Assembly: GCF_013376105.1 (NCBI RefSeq)
Contig: NZ_JAAMFM010000011.1
Location: 43,776-107,775, forward strand
Length of the DNA stretch: 64,000 bases
Direction: 5' to 3'
Source of the DNA: Arthrobacter wenxiniae
Lineage (GTDB): Bacteria; Actinomycetota; Actinomycetes; Actinomycetales; Micrococcaceae
This document shows positions 44,782-56,837 of this stretch, one piece after another. The notes beneath the pieces are model-generated. The model was not told the origin of the DNA, searched no databases, and saw only the letters and a program-made list of their open reading frames with translations. Numbering within the stretch: position 1 is the stretch's first letter; the number at the start of each line of letters is the position of its first letter. A program made the translations under genes and the position numbers.

Positions 44782-46215
44782 ATGGCCCATGAGCCCACAG
44801 CTTCGTCATCAGGACCTGCCGGCATGGAGGATCCCGCAACGGCGTTCCTGGCCGGCGGGCACGGACCGGACGCGGGCGTCCCGGCGCACTCCCTGCGCCA
44901 TGCGCCGGGCCCCTACTTCGGCAGCTACGGCGGGCGCTGGATGCCGGAGTCGCTCATCGCCGCCCTGGACGAGCTTGAGGACACCTTTGAAAAGGCCAAG
45001 GCCGATCCGGAGTTCCTGGCCGAGGTCGCCGAGCTGAACAAGAACTACTCGGGCCGCCCATCGCTGCTGACCGAGGCGAAGCGCTTCAGCGAGCATGCCG
45101 GCGGCGCCCGGATCTTCCTCAAGCGCGAGGACCTGAACCATACCGGTTCACACAAGATCAACAATGTCCTGGGCCAGGCGCTGCTCGCCCGGCGCATGGG
45201 CAAGACCCGCATCATCGCCGAAACCGGGGCCGGCCAGCACGGGGTGGCCAGCGCCACCGCAGCCGCCCTGCTCGGAATGGAGTGCGTCGTGTACATGGGG
45301 GCCGAGGACTGCCGCCGCCAGTCCCTGAACGTGGCCCGCATGCAGCTGCTCGGCGCCACGGTGGTGCCCGTGACCAACGGTTCGCAGACGCTCAAGGACG
45401 CCATTAACGACGCGCTCCGCGACTGGGTGGCCAACGTCGGGAACACCCACTACCTGTTGGGCACCGCCGCCGGGGCCCACCCGTTCCCCGCCATGGTCCG
45501 CTTCTTCCACGAGGTCATCGGCGAGGAGGCCCGCGGCCAGATCCTGGACCAGATCGGCCGCCTGCCCGACGCCGTGTGTGCCTGCATCGGCGGCGGCTCC
45601 AACGCCATCGGCATCTTCCACGGCTTCCTGGACGACCCCTCAGTGAAGATCTACGGCTTCGAGGCCGGGGGCGACGGCGTTGAAACCGGCCGCCACGCGG
45701 CCACCATCACGCTGGGCCTGCCCGGCGTGCTCCACGGCGCCCGCTCCTACCTGATGCAGGACGACGACGGCCAGACCGTCGAGTCCCACTCCATCTCCGC
45801 CGGCCTGGACTACCCGGGCGTCGGCCCGGAGCACTCGTACCTGCACGACGTCGGCCGCGTCACCTATGAGCCCATCACCGACGCGGAGGCCATGGACGCC
45901 TTCAAGCTCCTCAGCCAGACCGAAGGCATCATCCCCGCCATCGAGTCCTCCCACGCGCTGGCTGGGGCCATCAAGGTGGGCAGGCGGCTCACGGAGTCCG
46001 TGGCAACGCCGTCGGACATCGTCATCATCGTCAACCTGTCCGGACGCGGCGACAAGGACGTGGAAACGGCCGCCGAGTGGTTCGGCATGCTCGACGAGAA
46101 CGGCCACGTCAAGGGGACCATGCTGTCCACCCGCTCCGCCAAGGGCGCCACACCGGCGGGTTCCGTCGACGAACGCACAGCCGACGAGAACGCAGAGGAT
46201 GCCACCCATGAGTGA
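44782..46215 (+). CDS. trpB: tryptophan synthase beta chain
   Basis: A 477-residue PLP enzyme, about 70 residues longer than typical because of an N-terminal extension (about 45 residues before [16 protein letters not shown]) and a C-terminal tail after [10 protein letters not shown]. The PLP lysine is in [15 protein letters not shown], with GAGQHGVA and [12 protein letters not shown] for cofactor phosphate. It condenses indole and serine. ATG 44782 has GGTGGA upstream; GTG 44773 is the alternative. It overlaps trpA by 8 bases. Confidence 0.95.
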   Translation: MAHEPTASSSGPAGMEDPATAFLAGGHGPDAGVPAHSLRHAPGPYFGSYGGRWMPESLIAALDELEDTFEKAKADPEFLAEVAELNKNYSGRPSLLTEAKRFSEHAGGARIFLKREDLNHTGSHKINNVLGQALLARRMGKTRIIAETGAGQHGVASATAAALLGMECVVYMGAEDCRRQSLNVARMQLLGATVVPVTNGSQTLKDAINDALRDWVANVGNTHYLLGTAAGAHPFPAMVRFFHEVIGEEARGQILDQIGRLPDAVCACIGGGSNAIGIFHGFLDDPSVKIYGFEAGGDGVETGRHAATITLGLPGVLHGARSYLMQDDDGQTVESHSISAGLDYPGVGPEHSYLHDVGRVTYEPITDAEAMDAFKLLSQTEGIIPAIESSHALAGAIKVGRRLTESVATPSDIVIIVNLSGRGDKDVETAAEWFGMLDENGHVKGTMLSTRSAKGATPAGSVDERTADENAEDATHE

Positions 46216-47074
46216 AGCACACGCACGGACCGCCGGCAGCCAGTCCGCCGGCAGCAAGTCCGCCGCGGCGATCGACCGCGCCAAGGCCGCGGGCCGCAAG
46301 GCCCTGATCGCGTACCTGCCGGCTGGTTTCCCCGACAAGCAGGCCTCCATTGACGCCGCCCTTGCCGTGGCCCGCAACGGCGCCGACATCATCGAAATCG
46401 GGATCCCGTACTCGGACCCCGTCATGGACGGCGCCGTCATTCAGGCAGCCACCACGCAGGCCCTGGCCAACGGCTTCCGCGTGGCCGACGTCTTTGACAT
46501 CGTCGCCGCCGTCACCGCGGAGACCGACGCCGCCGTGCTGGTCATGACCTACTGGAACCCCGTGCTGCGCATGGGCGTTGACGAATTTTCCCGGCGGCTG
46601 GCCGAGGCCGGGGGCGCCGGGCTCATCACCCCGGACCTCATCCCGGACGAGGCCGCCGAATGGTTCGCCGCCTCGGACAAGTACGGGCTGGACCGCGTGT
46701 TCCTTGTGGCGCCGTCGTCCAGCCCGGAACGCGTTGCCATGACGGTGGCGACCACCCGCGGATTTGTCTACGCCGTGTCCATCATGGGCGTCACGGGTGC
46801 CCGGGCGGCCGTCGCCAACACCGCCCAGGCCGTGGTGGCCGCGGCCCATGCGGCCGGTGCCGAACGCGTGTGCGTGGGCCTTGGCGTGTCCCGGCCCGAG
46901 CACGTGCGTGAAATCGCCGCCTACGCCGACGGCGTGATCGTCGGCACCGCCCTCGTGGCGGCCCTGCGCGACGGCGGCGTGCCGGCCGTCGGTGCGCTTG
47001 CCAAGGAACTCAGCACCGGCTTTGTGCCGGCCGCCGCCACACCGTCCTCCACCACGGGAGCCAGCCGCCAGTGA
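46208..47074 (+). CDS. trpA: tryptophan synthase alpha chain
   Basis: A 288-residue TIM barrel that cleaves indole-3-glycerol phosphate. The catalytic Glu is in [17 protein letters not shown] and the catalytic Asp in [27 protein letters not shown] and [12 protein letters not shown] bind the phosphate. It overlaps trpB by 8 bases and lgt by 4, so the trpCBA-lgt run is one operon. Confidence 0.96.
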   Translation: MSEAHARTAGSQSAGSKSAAAIDRAKAAGRKALIAYLPAGFPDKQASIDAALAVARNGADIIEIGIPYSDPVMDGAVIQAATTQALANGFRVADVFDIVAAVTAETDAAVLVMTYWNPVLRMGVDEFSRRLAEAGGAGLITPDLIPDEAAEWFAASDKYGLDRVFLVAPSSSPERVAMTVATTRGFVYAVSIMGVTGARAAVANTAQAVVAAAHAAGAERVCVGLGVSRPEHVREIAAYADGVIVGTALVAALRDGGVPAVGALAKELSTGFVPAAATPSSTTGASRQ

Positions 47075-48267
47075 CCTCAACCGACATCGCCCAATCCCTG
47101 GCAGCGTCCGCCGCCACGGCCATTCCTGCACCGGGGTGGTCCGGCTTCGACATCGGCCCGCTGCGCGTCCATGCCTACGCGCTGTGCATCCTGCTGGGCA
47201 TCGTTGCCGCGATCTGGCTGACCAGCATCCGCTGGAAGCGGCGCGGCGGCCCCGAGGGCTCCATCTGGGACATCGCGATTTGGGCCATCCCCTTCGGCAT
47301 CATCGGCGGCCGGCTCTACCACGTGTTTTCCTCCCCCGACGCGTACTTCGGCCCCGGGTACAACGGCCACGGAAACCTCTGGCTGATTCCGCAGATCTGG
47401 CTGGGCGGGCTCGGCATCTGGGGTGCCGTGGTCCTGGGCGTCGTTGGTGCATGGATCGGCTGCCGCCGTGCCGGGGTGAAGATCTCCGCGTTCATTGATG
47501 CTGCCGCACCGGGCATCCTGCTGGCGCAGGCCATTGGCCGCTGGGGCAACTACTTCAACCAGGAGCTGTTTGGCGGGCCCACCACGCTGCCGTGGGGCCT
47601 GCACGTGGACCCGCAGTTCGTGCCGACCGGCTTCAGCCCCGACACCCTGTTCCACCCCACGTTCCTGTACGAATGCGTGTGGGACGTCCTGGGCGTGGTG
47701 GCGCTGCTGCTCATCGACAGGCACTTCAAGCTGCGCCGCGGCCGACTGTTCCTGATGTACGCCATGATCTACACGGCCGGCCGCCTGTGGATTGAAATGC
47801 TGCGGATCGACGCCGCGGAGCACATCACGTTCTTTGGCGTCACGGCGCGGCTGAACGTGTGGACCAGCATCTTTGTCTTCGCCGCCGCGCTGGTGGTGTT
47901 CCTGGTCCTGACCTTCGTGCGCCGCAGTTCCGTCTCCCACTCGGTCTTCCTGCCGGGCCGCGAGCCGGCTCCCGCGGGGGCCGCCGCTGGGCCTGACGGT
48001 GCCGATGGTGCTGACAAGGGTGCGCACGGCACCGCTCCCACGGCCACGCCCGCCGGCCATGCCGCGGCCAAGGACACCGCGGCCGGCGCCGACACGGCAG
48101 CCACCGTGGACGACGGCGGTGCCAGGCACGCAGCGCCCACGGCGGCCGGCGGGGACGCGCAGGGCGGTCGCGCAGCTGGAAGCTCCGCAGAGGGAAGTTC
48201 CGCAGCTGGAAGTTCCGGGCCCGCCAGTTCGTCGGCGGCCGAGGCTCACCGGAAGCCGGAGGCTTAA
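47071..48267 (+). CDS. lgt: phosphatidylglycerol-prolipoprotein diacylglyceryl transferase
   Basis: A 398-residue membrane enzyme. Seven helices fill residues 20-290, with GGRLYHVFSSPDAYFGP, IGRWGNYFNQELFG (the family signature) and HPTFLYECVWDVLG. It attaches diacylglycerol to the lipobox cysteine of prolipoproteins. Residues from about 295 onward are a low-complexity Ala/Gly/Thr/Ser tail with short direct repeats (AAGSS/EGSS) close to the end, typical of actinobacterial Lgt but variable. GTG start overlaps trpA. A strong terminator follows. Confidence 0.95.
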   Translation: MTSTDIAQSLAASAATAIPAPGWSGFDIGPLRVHAYALCILLGIVAAIWLTSIRWKRRGGPEGSIWDIAIWAIPFGIIGGRLYHVFSSPDAYFGPGYNGHGNLWLIPQIWLGGLGIWGAVVLGVVGAWIGCRRAGVKISAFIDAAAPGILLAQAIGRWGNYFNQELFGGPTTLPWGLHVDPQFVPTGFSPDTLFHPTFLYECVWDVLGVVALLLIDRHFKLRRGRLFLMYAMIYTAGRLWIEMLRIDAAEHITFFGVTARLNVWTSIFVFAAALVVFLVLTFVRRSSVSHSVFLPGREPAPAGAAAGPDGADGADKGAHGTAPTATPAGHAAAKDTAAGADTAATVDDGGARHAAPTAAGGDAQGGRAAGSSAEGSSAAGSSGPASSSAAEAHRKPEA

Positions 48268-48313
48268 CGGCCCGCCCCTCGGCAGCAACAGCCGCCGGCA
48301 CCGCATGTGAACC

Positions 48314-48342
48314 AGGGCGGCCCCGCAAGGGGCCGCCCTTTT
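48314..48342 (+). terminator. rho-independent terminator of the trp-lgt operon
   Basis: AGGGCGGCCCC (48314-48324) and GGGGCCGCCCT (48329-48339) form a perfect 11-bp stem closed by a GCAA tetraloop, then a T-tract (48339-48342). Confidence 0.9.
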
Positions 48343-48780
48343 GCGCGCTGCGGCCCCGACAATGCGGCCGGGGCGCCCCGCCTTGTGCTTCCGCGAGTGC
48401 TCCATGGCTGCCTGAGCTGCATGACGGGCGGGACGGGGCAACGCGCCGGGGCGCCGGGCTTATACCCTCGCCCGGCCTTCCGCCGCAGTCGGATTGCCTG
48501 CATCCGCCGGCGCGCCTGCTCCCGGGTCTCCCGCCAGTCCGGCCGGTGCGCCTGCTGCCGGGCAGCCTGCGCCCCCCGCTCCCGACCGATCCGCGAAGCC
48601 GGGCCCAAATCCCGACCGATCCGCGAAGCCGGGTCCAAATCCCGACCGATCCGTGAAGCCGGGTCCAACCCGCACTGACGGTGTATCTTGTCGGGGCGTT
48701 GGCGGGTTGGCCCCTGTTTCGGTGAAAATGCGCTGAAGTGGCAACCGGCGGGTCAACCGGCGATGGAGATTCCGGGCGGC
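48343..48780. other. intergenic region between lgt and gltB, no gene supported
   Basis: Several small frames are open on both strands, all low-complexity and Pro/Ala/Arg-rich, and none resembles a known protein. The segment includes the three 30-bp repeats at 48581-48670. I regard it as non-coding, with a minus-strand repeat protein as a weak alternative. Confidence 0.5.
48581..48670. repeat. three tandem 30-bp repeats
   Basis: Three contiguous copies begin CCCGACCGATCCGCGAAGCC at 48581, 48611 and 48641. The second differs from the first at one base (GGGTCC for GGGCCC); the third has C-to-T in CGCGAAG and a different end. The length is a multiple of three, so it would give a 10-residue repeat (GPGFADRSGF on the minus strand, PDRSAKPGPN on the plus). 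Confidence 0.9.
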
Positions 48781-48787
48781 GGGTATT

Positions 48788-48913
48788 ACTGTTCATGCAT
48801 AACTGTTCATGATGCGGAATGGATGTACTCACTGGCGTTTGATGCCCTATATAGTGAAAACCGCCGCGCACAGTGGGGCATGGACACAGCCGGGCCCAAT
48901 TGTGCATATGCAC
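48788..48913 (+). promoter_or_regulatory. gltB upstream regulatory region: direct repeats and palindrome
   Basis: This stretch is distinctly AT-richer than the rest. ACTGTTCATG occurs twice 14 bases apart (48788-48797, 48802-48811), and GTGCATATGCAC (48902-48913) is a perfect 12-bp palindrome. TATATAGT around 48850 could serve as a -10. Regulator unknown; nitrogen control of gltBD is the obvious candidate. Confidence 0.45.
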
Positions 48914-49078
48914 CAAGGAACAACCTTCCCGATGTGCGTGCCACAGTGGGCGGCGGCGCAGCACCGCAGTTGCGCACCAAAAGCGCTTCCGGGGAATGTT
49001 CCCAGGTCGCCATGGGCCGCCGTCGTCCCCATTCACCGCTCGACTTCACCGCTCGACCAGGGGAAGGACTCCACAGTC

Positions 49079-52000
49079 ATGACTCGATCTTCACAGCAGG
49101 CCGCCGACGGCGCACTTTCGCCGTTTTCGCGGTTTGCCGCCCTGCCGGAGCAGGAGGGCCTGTACCGCCCCGAGGCCGAAAAGGATGCCTGCGGGCTGGC
49201 CATCGTGGCCACCCTGCGCGGCGTCCCGGGACATGACATTGTCCAAAACGCGCTGACCGCATTGCGCAAACTCGAACACCGCGGCGCGGTGGGTGCGGAC
49301 GAGGGGACGGGGGACGGCGCCGGCATCCTGGTCCAGATCCCCGATGAATTCTTCCGCGCCGTTGCCGGCCTGGACCTGCCGCCGGTGGGGGAGTACGCGG
49401 TGGGCACGGCGTTCCTCCCCACTGAGCCCAAGGAGCTGGCAGCCACGCGGGCCGGCATCGAGGCGCTGGCCGCACGTGACGGACTGACGGTGCTGGGCTG
49501 GCGTGAGGTCCCCGTGGTGGCTGACCTGGTGGGTACCAGCGCCCGCGAGTGCATGCCCCACTTCAGCCAGCTGTTCCTGGCGCAAAGTGAGGCGGCGGAC
49601 CCCGCCGCGGACGCACGCCCCGTGCCGGCATCCGCCAAGAGCGAGGCCAACGTCCTGGACGCGAAGGCCTTCCGGCTGCGCAAGCGCGCCCAGCACAAGT
49701 TCGGGGTCTACTTTCCCTCGCTGTCCTCCAAGACCATCGTCTACAAGGGCATGCTGACCACGGCCCAGCTCGAACCCTTCTACCCTGACCTCTCCGACGA
49801 GCGCTTCACGACCCTGCTTGCGGTGGTGCACTCCCGCTTCTCCACCAATACGTTCCCGTCGTGGCCGCTGGCGCAGCCGTTCCGGGCCATCGCCCACAAC
49901 GGGGAAATCAACACCGTGAAGGGCAACCGGAATTGGATGCGGGCCCGCCAGTCCACCATGTCCCACGCGCTGCTGGGCGACTCTCCCGAGGAACTGTTCC
50001 CCATCTGCACCGCGGGGGCGTCGGACTCCGCCTCGTTCGACGAGGTGGCCGAGCTGTTGTGGCTCTCCGGGCGCCCCATCACCGAGGCCATCATGATGAT
50101 GATCCCGGAGGCCTGGGAAAACCACGCCACGATGGACCCGGACCGCAAGGCCTTCTACGAATACCACTCCCTGATGATGGAACCGTGGGACGGGCCCGCC
50201 GCGGTGTCCTTCACGGACGGCACCCAGGTGGGCGCCACCCTGGACCGCAACGGGCTGCGTCCGTTCCGCTACTGGGTGAGCGAGGACGGCCTGGTGGTCT
50301 TCGCCTCCGAGGTGGGCGTGCTGGAAATCCCCGCGGAAAAGATCGTGGAGAAGGGCCGCGTGGCCCCCGGCCGGATGTTCGTGGTGGACACCGAAAATGG
50401 CCGCCTGATCCGCGATGAGGAGGTCAAGAACCAGCTCGCCGCCGCCAACCCGTGGGCTGAATGGGTCAAGGAAAACACCATCCGCCTGGCTGATCTGCCC
50501 GAGCGCGAGCATGTGGTGCACACCGCCGCGTCCGTCGTCCACCGCCAGCGCACCTTCGGCTACACCACCGAGGAACTGAAAATCCTGCTCGGCCCCATGG
50601 CCCAGACGGGCGGCGAGCCGCTGGGCGCCATGGGCACGGACACGCCCGTGGCCGTGCTGTCCAAGCGCCCGCGCCTGCTTTTTGACTATTTTGTGCAGTC
50701 CTTTGCGCAGGTCACCAACCCGCCGCTGGACTCGATCCGAGAAGAACTCGTCACCTCCCTGAACACGGCCATCGGCCCGCAGGGCAACCTGCTCTCGCGC
50801 GCCAAGGTCAGGATGCCGCAGGTGGCGCTGACGTTCCCCGTGATCAACAATGACGAACTGGCCAAGATCGCCAACATCGAGAGCCCCGCGAGCGCCGACG
50901 GCACCGGCGGGGAGCGCATCGCCATGAAGGTCCGGGGCCTGTACAAGTTCGACGGCGGCGAGGCCGCCCTGCGCGCCCGTCTCACCGAGATCTGTGAGCA
51001 GGTCTCCGGGGCCATCAACCGGGGTGTGCAGTACTTGGTGCTGTCCGACCGCGACTCGTCGGCGGCCTGGGCTCCCATCCCGTCGCTGCTGCTCCTGAGC
51101 GCCGTCCACCACCACTTGCTGCGCAGTTCCAACCGCACCAAGGTCTCCCTCGTGGTGGAGGCCGGCGACGTCCGCGAGGTCCACCATGTGGCCGTGCTGA
51201 TCGGCTTTGGCGCGGCGGCCGTCAACCCCTACCTGGCCATGGAGTCCGTGGAGGAGCTGGTCCGCAACGGCGACATTGCCGGCGTCAGCGCCGAGCAGGC
51301 CGTGCACAACCTGATCAAGGGCCTGGGCAAGGGCGTGCTGAAGATCATGTCCAAGATGGGCATCTCCACGGTGGCCTCCTACTGCGGCGCACAGACGTTT
51401 GAGGCGCTGGGCCTGTCCCAGGAACTCGTGAACGACTACTTCACCGGCACGGTCTCCCAGCTGGGCGGCGTCGGCCTGGACGTCATCGCCGCCGAGGTGG
51501 GTGCCCGGCACACCCTGGCGTACCCGGTCGACGGCGTGGACGTCCCGCACCAGCCCCTGGCCGGAGGAGGCGAGTACCAGTGGCGCCGTGACGGCGAGCC
51601 GCACCTGTTCAACCCGGACACGGTGTTCCGCCTGCAGCACGCCACGCGGGAACGCCGCTATGACATCTTCAAGAAGTACACGCAGGGGATCGACGACCAG
51701 GCCGGGAAGCTCATGACGTTCCGCGGGCTGCTGAAATTCCGCGACGGCGTGCGCCCCCGGGTGCCCCTGGAGGAAGTGGAACCGGTCAGCAGCATCGTCA
51801 AGCGCTTCTCCACGGGCGCCATGAGCTACGGCTCCATCTCCCGCGAGGCGCACGAAACGCTGGCCATTGCCATGAACCGCCTGGGCGGCAAGTCCAACAC
51901 GGGCGAGGGAGGCGAGGACGTGGACCGCCTGCTGGACCCGGAGCGCCGCTCCGCCATCAAGCAGGTCGCCTCCGGCCGCTTCGGCGTCACGAGCCTCTAC

Positions 52001-53723
52001 CTGACGAACGCCCGGGACATCCAGATCAAGATGGCCCAGGGCGCGAAGCCTGGGGAGGGCGGCCAGCTCATGGCCAAGAAGGTGTACCCGTGGATTGCCG
52101 AGACGCGGCATTCCACCCCGGGGGTCGGGCTGATCTCTCCGCCGCCCCACCACGACATCTATTCCATCGAGGACCTGGCGCAGCTGATCTACGACCTCAA
52201 GCGCGCCAATCCCGAAGCCCGCGTCCATGTGAAGCTGGTTTCCGAGATGGGGATTGGCACGGTGGCTTCCGGCGTGACCAAGGCCAAGGCCGACGTCGTA
52301 CTGGTTTCCGGGCACGACGGCGGTACCGGCGCCAGCCCGCTGAACTCGCTCAAGCACGCCGGCATGCCGTGGGAGCTGGGCCTGGCCGAGACGCAGCAGA
52401 CGCTGCGCCTGAACGGGCTGCGCGACCGCGTGGTGGTGCAGGTGGACGGGCAGCTGAAGACGGGCCGCGACGTGGTGGTGGCCGCGCTGCTGGGTGCCGA
52501 GGAATACGGTTTTGCCACGGCCCCGCTGGTCGTGTCCGGCTGCGTCATGATGCGCGTGTGCCACCTGGACACCTGCCCGGTGGGCGTGGCCACGCAAAAC
52601 CCGGAACTGCGCAAGCGCTTCAGCGGCAAGCCGGAATTTGTGGTGAACTTCTTTGAATTCCTGGCGGAGGAAGTCCGCGAGATCCTGGCGGAACTCGGCT
52701 TCAGGAGCCTTGAGGAGGCCATTGGCCAGGGCGGAGTGCTGGAGACCCACGACGCGCTGAACCACTGGAAGACGGCGGGTCTGGACCTTTCGCCCATCCT
52801 GTCCGACGCCGGTGTCCCCGCGTCCACGCCCGTCCGCAACCTCACGACGCAAAACCACGAGCTGGACAAGCACTTCGACCAGCAGCTGATCGCCATGAGC
52901 GCCGAGGCGCTGGCTGACCGGGCGCCCGTGCGCATCAGCGTCCCCGTGGTCAACACGGACCGCTCGGTGGGCACCATGCTGGGCTGGCACGTCACGAAAA
53001 CGTTTGGCATTGACGTGCTGGGGCCGGACACGATCGACGTGACGCTGACCGGCCAGGCCGGCCAGTCGCTTGGCGCGTTCCTGCCGGCCGGCATTACGCT
53101 GCGGCTATACGGCGACGCCAACGACTACGTGGGCAAGGGCCTCTCCGGCGGTCGCATCACGGCCCAGCCCGACCGGGCCAACGCGTTCACGGCGGCGGAG
53201 AACGTCATCGCCGGCAATGTGATCGGTTACGGCGCCACCAGCGGCGAGATGTTCCTGCGCGGCCAGGTGGGCGAACGCTTCCTGGTCCGCAACTCAGGTG
53301 CCACGGCCGTCGTGGAAGGGATCGGCGACCACGGCTGCGAATACATGACCGGCGGAACGGCGCTGATCCTGGGCCCCACCGGGCGCAACTTCGGCGCCGG
53401 CATGTCCGGAGGCACCGCCTATGTCCTGGACCTGCAGGTGCCCAACGTCAACAAGTCGGCGCTGGATTCGGGCGAGCTGCAACTGCGCCCGCTCGACGCC
53501 GGCGACGCGGACATTGTCCACGCACTGTTGGCCAAGCACCGGGACGAGACGGGCTCGGAGGTGGCCGGGGCGCTGTTGGCCGACTTCCCCGCCACCGTGG
53601 CCCGCCTGGTGAAGGCGCTCCCGCGCGACTACGCAGCAGTTTTGGAAACCCGCATGGCAGCAGCCGGGCTGGGCGAGGATCCGGACGGCGACACCGTCTG
53701 GCAGAAGATCTTGGAGGTTACCG

Positions 53724-53731
<8 letters not shown>
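49079..53731 (+). CDS. gltB: glutamate synthase (NADPH), large subunit
   Basis: A 1550-residue GOGAT alpha subunit. Cleavage before C38 in [10 protein letters not shown] would expose the class-II glutaminase nucleophile. The order is amidotransferase (38-430), central domain, FMN-binding synthase barrel (about 860-1250, with [16 protein letters not shown] and [18 protein letters not shown]), the 3Fe-4S cysteines in [16 protein letters not shown], and the C-terminal beta-helix domain ([10 protein letters not shown]). It makes two glutamates from glutamine and 2-oxoglutarate. ATG 49079 with GGAAGGA upstream; earlier in-frame ATGs would add residues unlike the family. It overlaps gltD by 8 bases. 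Confidence 0.96.
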
Positions 53732-55178
<1,447 letters not shown>

Positions 55179-55189
55179 CGGCTAACAGC

Positions 55190-55195
55190 TAGGCT
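55190..55195 (+). promoter_or_regulatory. candidate -10 element of pyk
   Basis: TAGGCT, the same hexamer as before hisE, 53 bases upstream of the pyk start and just after the gltD stop; no clear -35. Confidence 0.4.
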
Positions 55196-55247
55196 TGAAG
55201 CAGGGACGAAAGAATTCCCCTGTCAACCACACCACTAGGTAGGTAAA

Positions 55248-56732
55248 TTGAGACGCGCAAAAATTGTGGCCACGTTCGGGCCGGCCATCGCCAGCTATGA
55301 GAACACCCTGGCCGTCCTGGATGCTGGCGTGAATGTTGCCCGGATGAACATGAGCCACGGCGACTACTCCGTGCACCAGATCACGTATGACAATGTGCGC
55401 AAGGCCTCGGCCGAACTGCACCGGACGGTAGCCATCATGGCCGACCTGCAGGGGCCGAAGATCCGCCTGGGCCGCTTCGCCAACGGCGAGGGCTACGACC
55501 TGGCCGTGGGCGACGTCTTCACCATCACCACCGAGGACGTCCCCGGCACCAAGGACATCTGCTCCACCACGCTGAAGTCGCTGACCGAAGACGTCAAGGT
55601 GGGCGACACCCTGCTCATCGACGACGGCAAGGTTTCCGTGCGGGCCACCGCCGTCGACAGCGTCAAGGTGGTCACCGTGGTGACAGTGCCCGGCAAGGTC
55701 TCAAACAACAAGGGCATCAACCTGCCCGGCGTTGCCGTCAATGTGCCGGCACTGAGCGGGAAGGACGAGTCCGACCTGCGCTGGGCGCTGGAATGCGGCG
55801 TCGACCTGGTGGCGCTGTCCTTTGTCCGTGACGCCTCCGACATCAAGCGCGTGCACGAGATCATGGACGAGGCCGGGCGCCGCGTGCCGGTGATCGCCAA
55901 GATTGAAAAGCCGCAGGCGGTGGACAACCTCGAAGCCATCGTTGATGCCTTTGACGCCATCATGGTGGCCCGTGGCGACCTCGGCGTGGAGCTTCCGCTT
56001 GAGGACGTGCCCCTGGTGCAGAAGCGCTGCGTGGAGCTGGCGCGCCGCTGGGCCAAGCCCGTCATCGTGGCCACCCAGGTCCTGGAGTCGATGATCGACA
56101 ACCCCCGCCCCACCCGGGCCGAGGCCTCCGACTGCGCCAACGCCGTGCTTGACGGCGCCGACGCGGTCATGCTGTCGGGGGAGACCAGCGTGGGCAAGTT
56201 CCCCATCGAGACGGTCAAGACCATGGCCAGGATCATTGAGGCCACCGAGAAGCACGGCCTCAAGCGCATCCCGAGCCTCGGCACGCAGCCGCACACCCGT
56301 GGCGGCGTCATCACCGCGGCGGCCGTCCAGATTGCCGACCAGCTTGACACGAAGTTCCTGGCCACGTTTACCCAGTCCGGCGACTCGGCCCGCCGCCTCT
56401 CCCGCCTCCGTCCCGCCAAGATGGTGTTTGCCTTCACCCCGGTTGAGCAGGTGCGCAACCAGCTGGCGCTGACGTGGGGCATTGAGCCGGTGCTGGTGCC
56501 GACCGTTTCACACACGGACGCCATGACGGCGCAGGTGGACCGCACCCTCCTGGCGAAGGGGCTGGTGAGCGAGGGCGACATGGTGGTCATCGCGGCCGGT
56601 TCGCCTCCCGGACAGGTGGGCTCGACGAACTTGGTGACGGTCCACCGGGTCGGCGATTCGGCGGACACGGGCAAGAGTGCCAACGGCGGTGCCGCCGGCA
56701 GGGAAAAGGTTGGCCCCTGGCCGACTGCCTAA
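55248..56732 (+). CDS. pyk: pyruvate kinase
   Basis: A 494-residue glycolytic enzyme. RRAKIVATFGPA at the start, NMSHGDYSVHQ (substrate residues), DLQGPKIRLG, IAKIEKPQAVDNL (catalytic Lys), MVARGDLGVELPLEDVP, ATQVLESMI and the C-terminal allosteric-domain end. TTG at 55248 is well placed after AGGTAGGT. Downstream a long hairpin separates it from the convergent pdtaR. Confidence 0.96.
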   Translation: MRRAKIVATFGPAIASYENTLAVLDAGVNVARMNMSHGDYSVHQITYDNVRKASAELHRTVAIMADLQGPKIRLGRFANGEGYDLAVGDVFTITTEDVPGTKDICSTTLKSLTEDVKVGDTLLIDDGKVSVRATAVDSVKVVTVVTVPGKVSNNKGINLPGVAVNVPALSGKDESDLRWALECGVDLVALSFVRDASDIKRVHEIMDEAGRRVPVIAKIEKPQAVDNLEAIVDAFDAIMVARGDLGVELPLEDVPLVQKRCVELARRWAKPVIVATQVLESMIDNPRPTRAEASDCANAVLDGADAVMLSGETSVGKFPIETVKTMARIIEATEKHGLKRIPSLGTQPHTRGGVITAAAVQIADQLDTKFLATFTQSGDSARRLSRLRPAKMVFAFTPVEQVRNQLALTWGIEPVLVPTVSHTDAMTAQVDRTLLAKGLVSEGDMVVIAAGSPPGQVGSTNLVTVHRVGDSADTGKSANGGAAGREKVGPWPTA

Positions 56733-56741
56733 CCACGGCGC

Positions 56742-56785
56742 AACGTACGACGGCGGCACCCTCCCGGGTGCCGCCGTCGTACGTT
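56742..56785. terminator. bidirectional 20-bp hairpin terminator between pyk and pdtaR
   Basis: AACGTACGACGGCGGCACCC (56742-56761) is perfectly inverted at 56766-56785, with a TCCC loop. It lies between convergent genes. Confidence 0.9.
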
Positions 56786-56837
56786 AATCGGTGCTGCCGG
56801 TGGCCGAGCCCCTGCCGGTGGCCGGGCCTGTCGAGCC

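Noticed and set aside
44754..44792. 12-codon frame before trpB as a trp leader peptide
   Set aside because: It contains no Trp codons and no attenuator hairpins follow; it merely overlaps the trpB start region.
48581..48670. CRISPR-like array
   Set aside because: The three 30-bp copies are contiguous with no spacers, and no cas gene is present.
48460..48756. Minus-strand 98-codon frame with GPGFADRSGF repeats
   Set aside because: The repeats are open in several frames on both strands, no ribosome binding site is clear, and nothing resembles it; kept as a repeat only.
49091..52990. A 1,299-codon open frame on the strand opposite gltB
   Set aside because: High third-position GC leaves antisense frames open; the protein is His/Gly/Arg-rich with no family resemblance, and gltB is certain.
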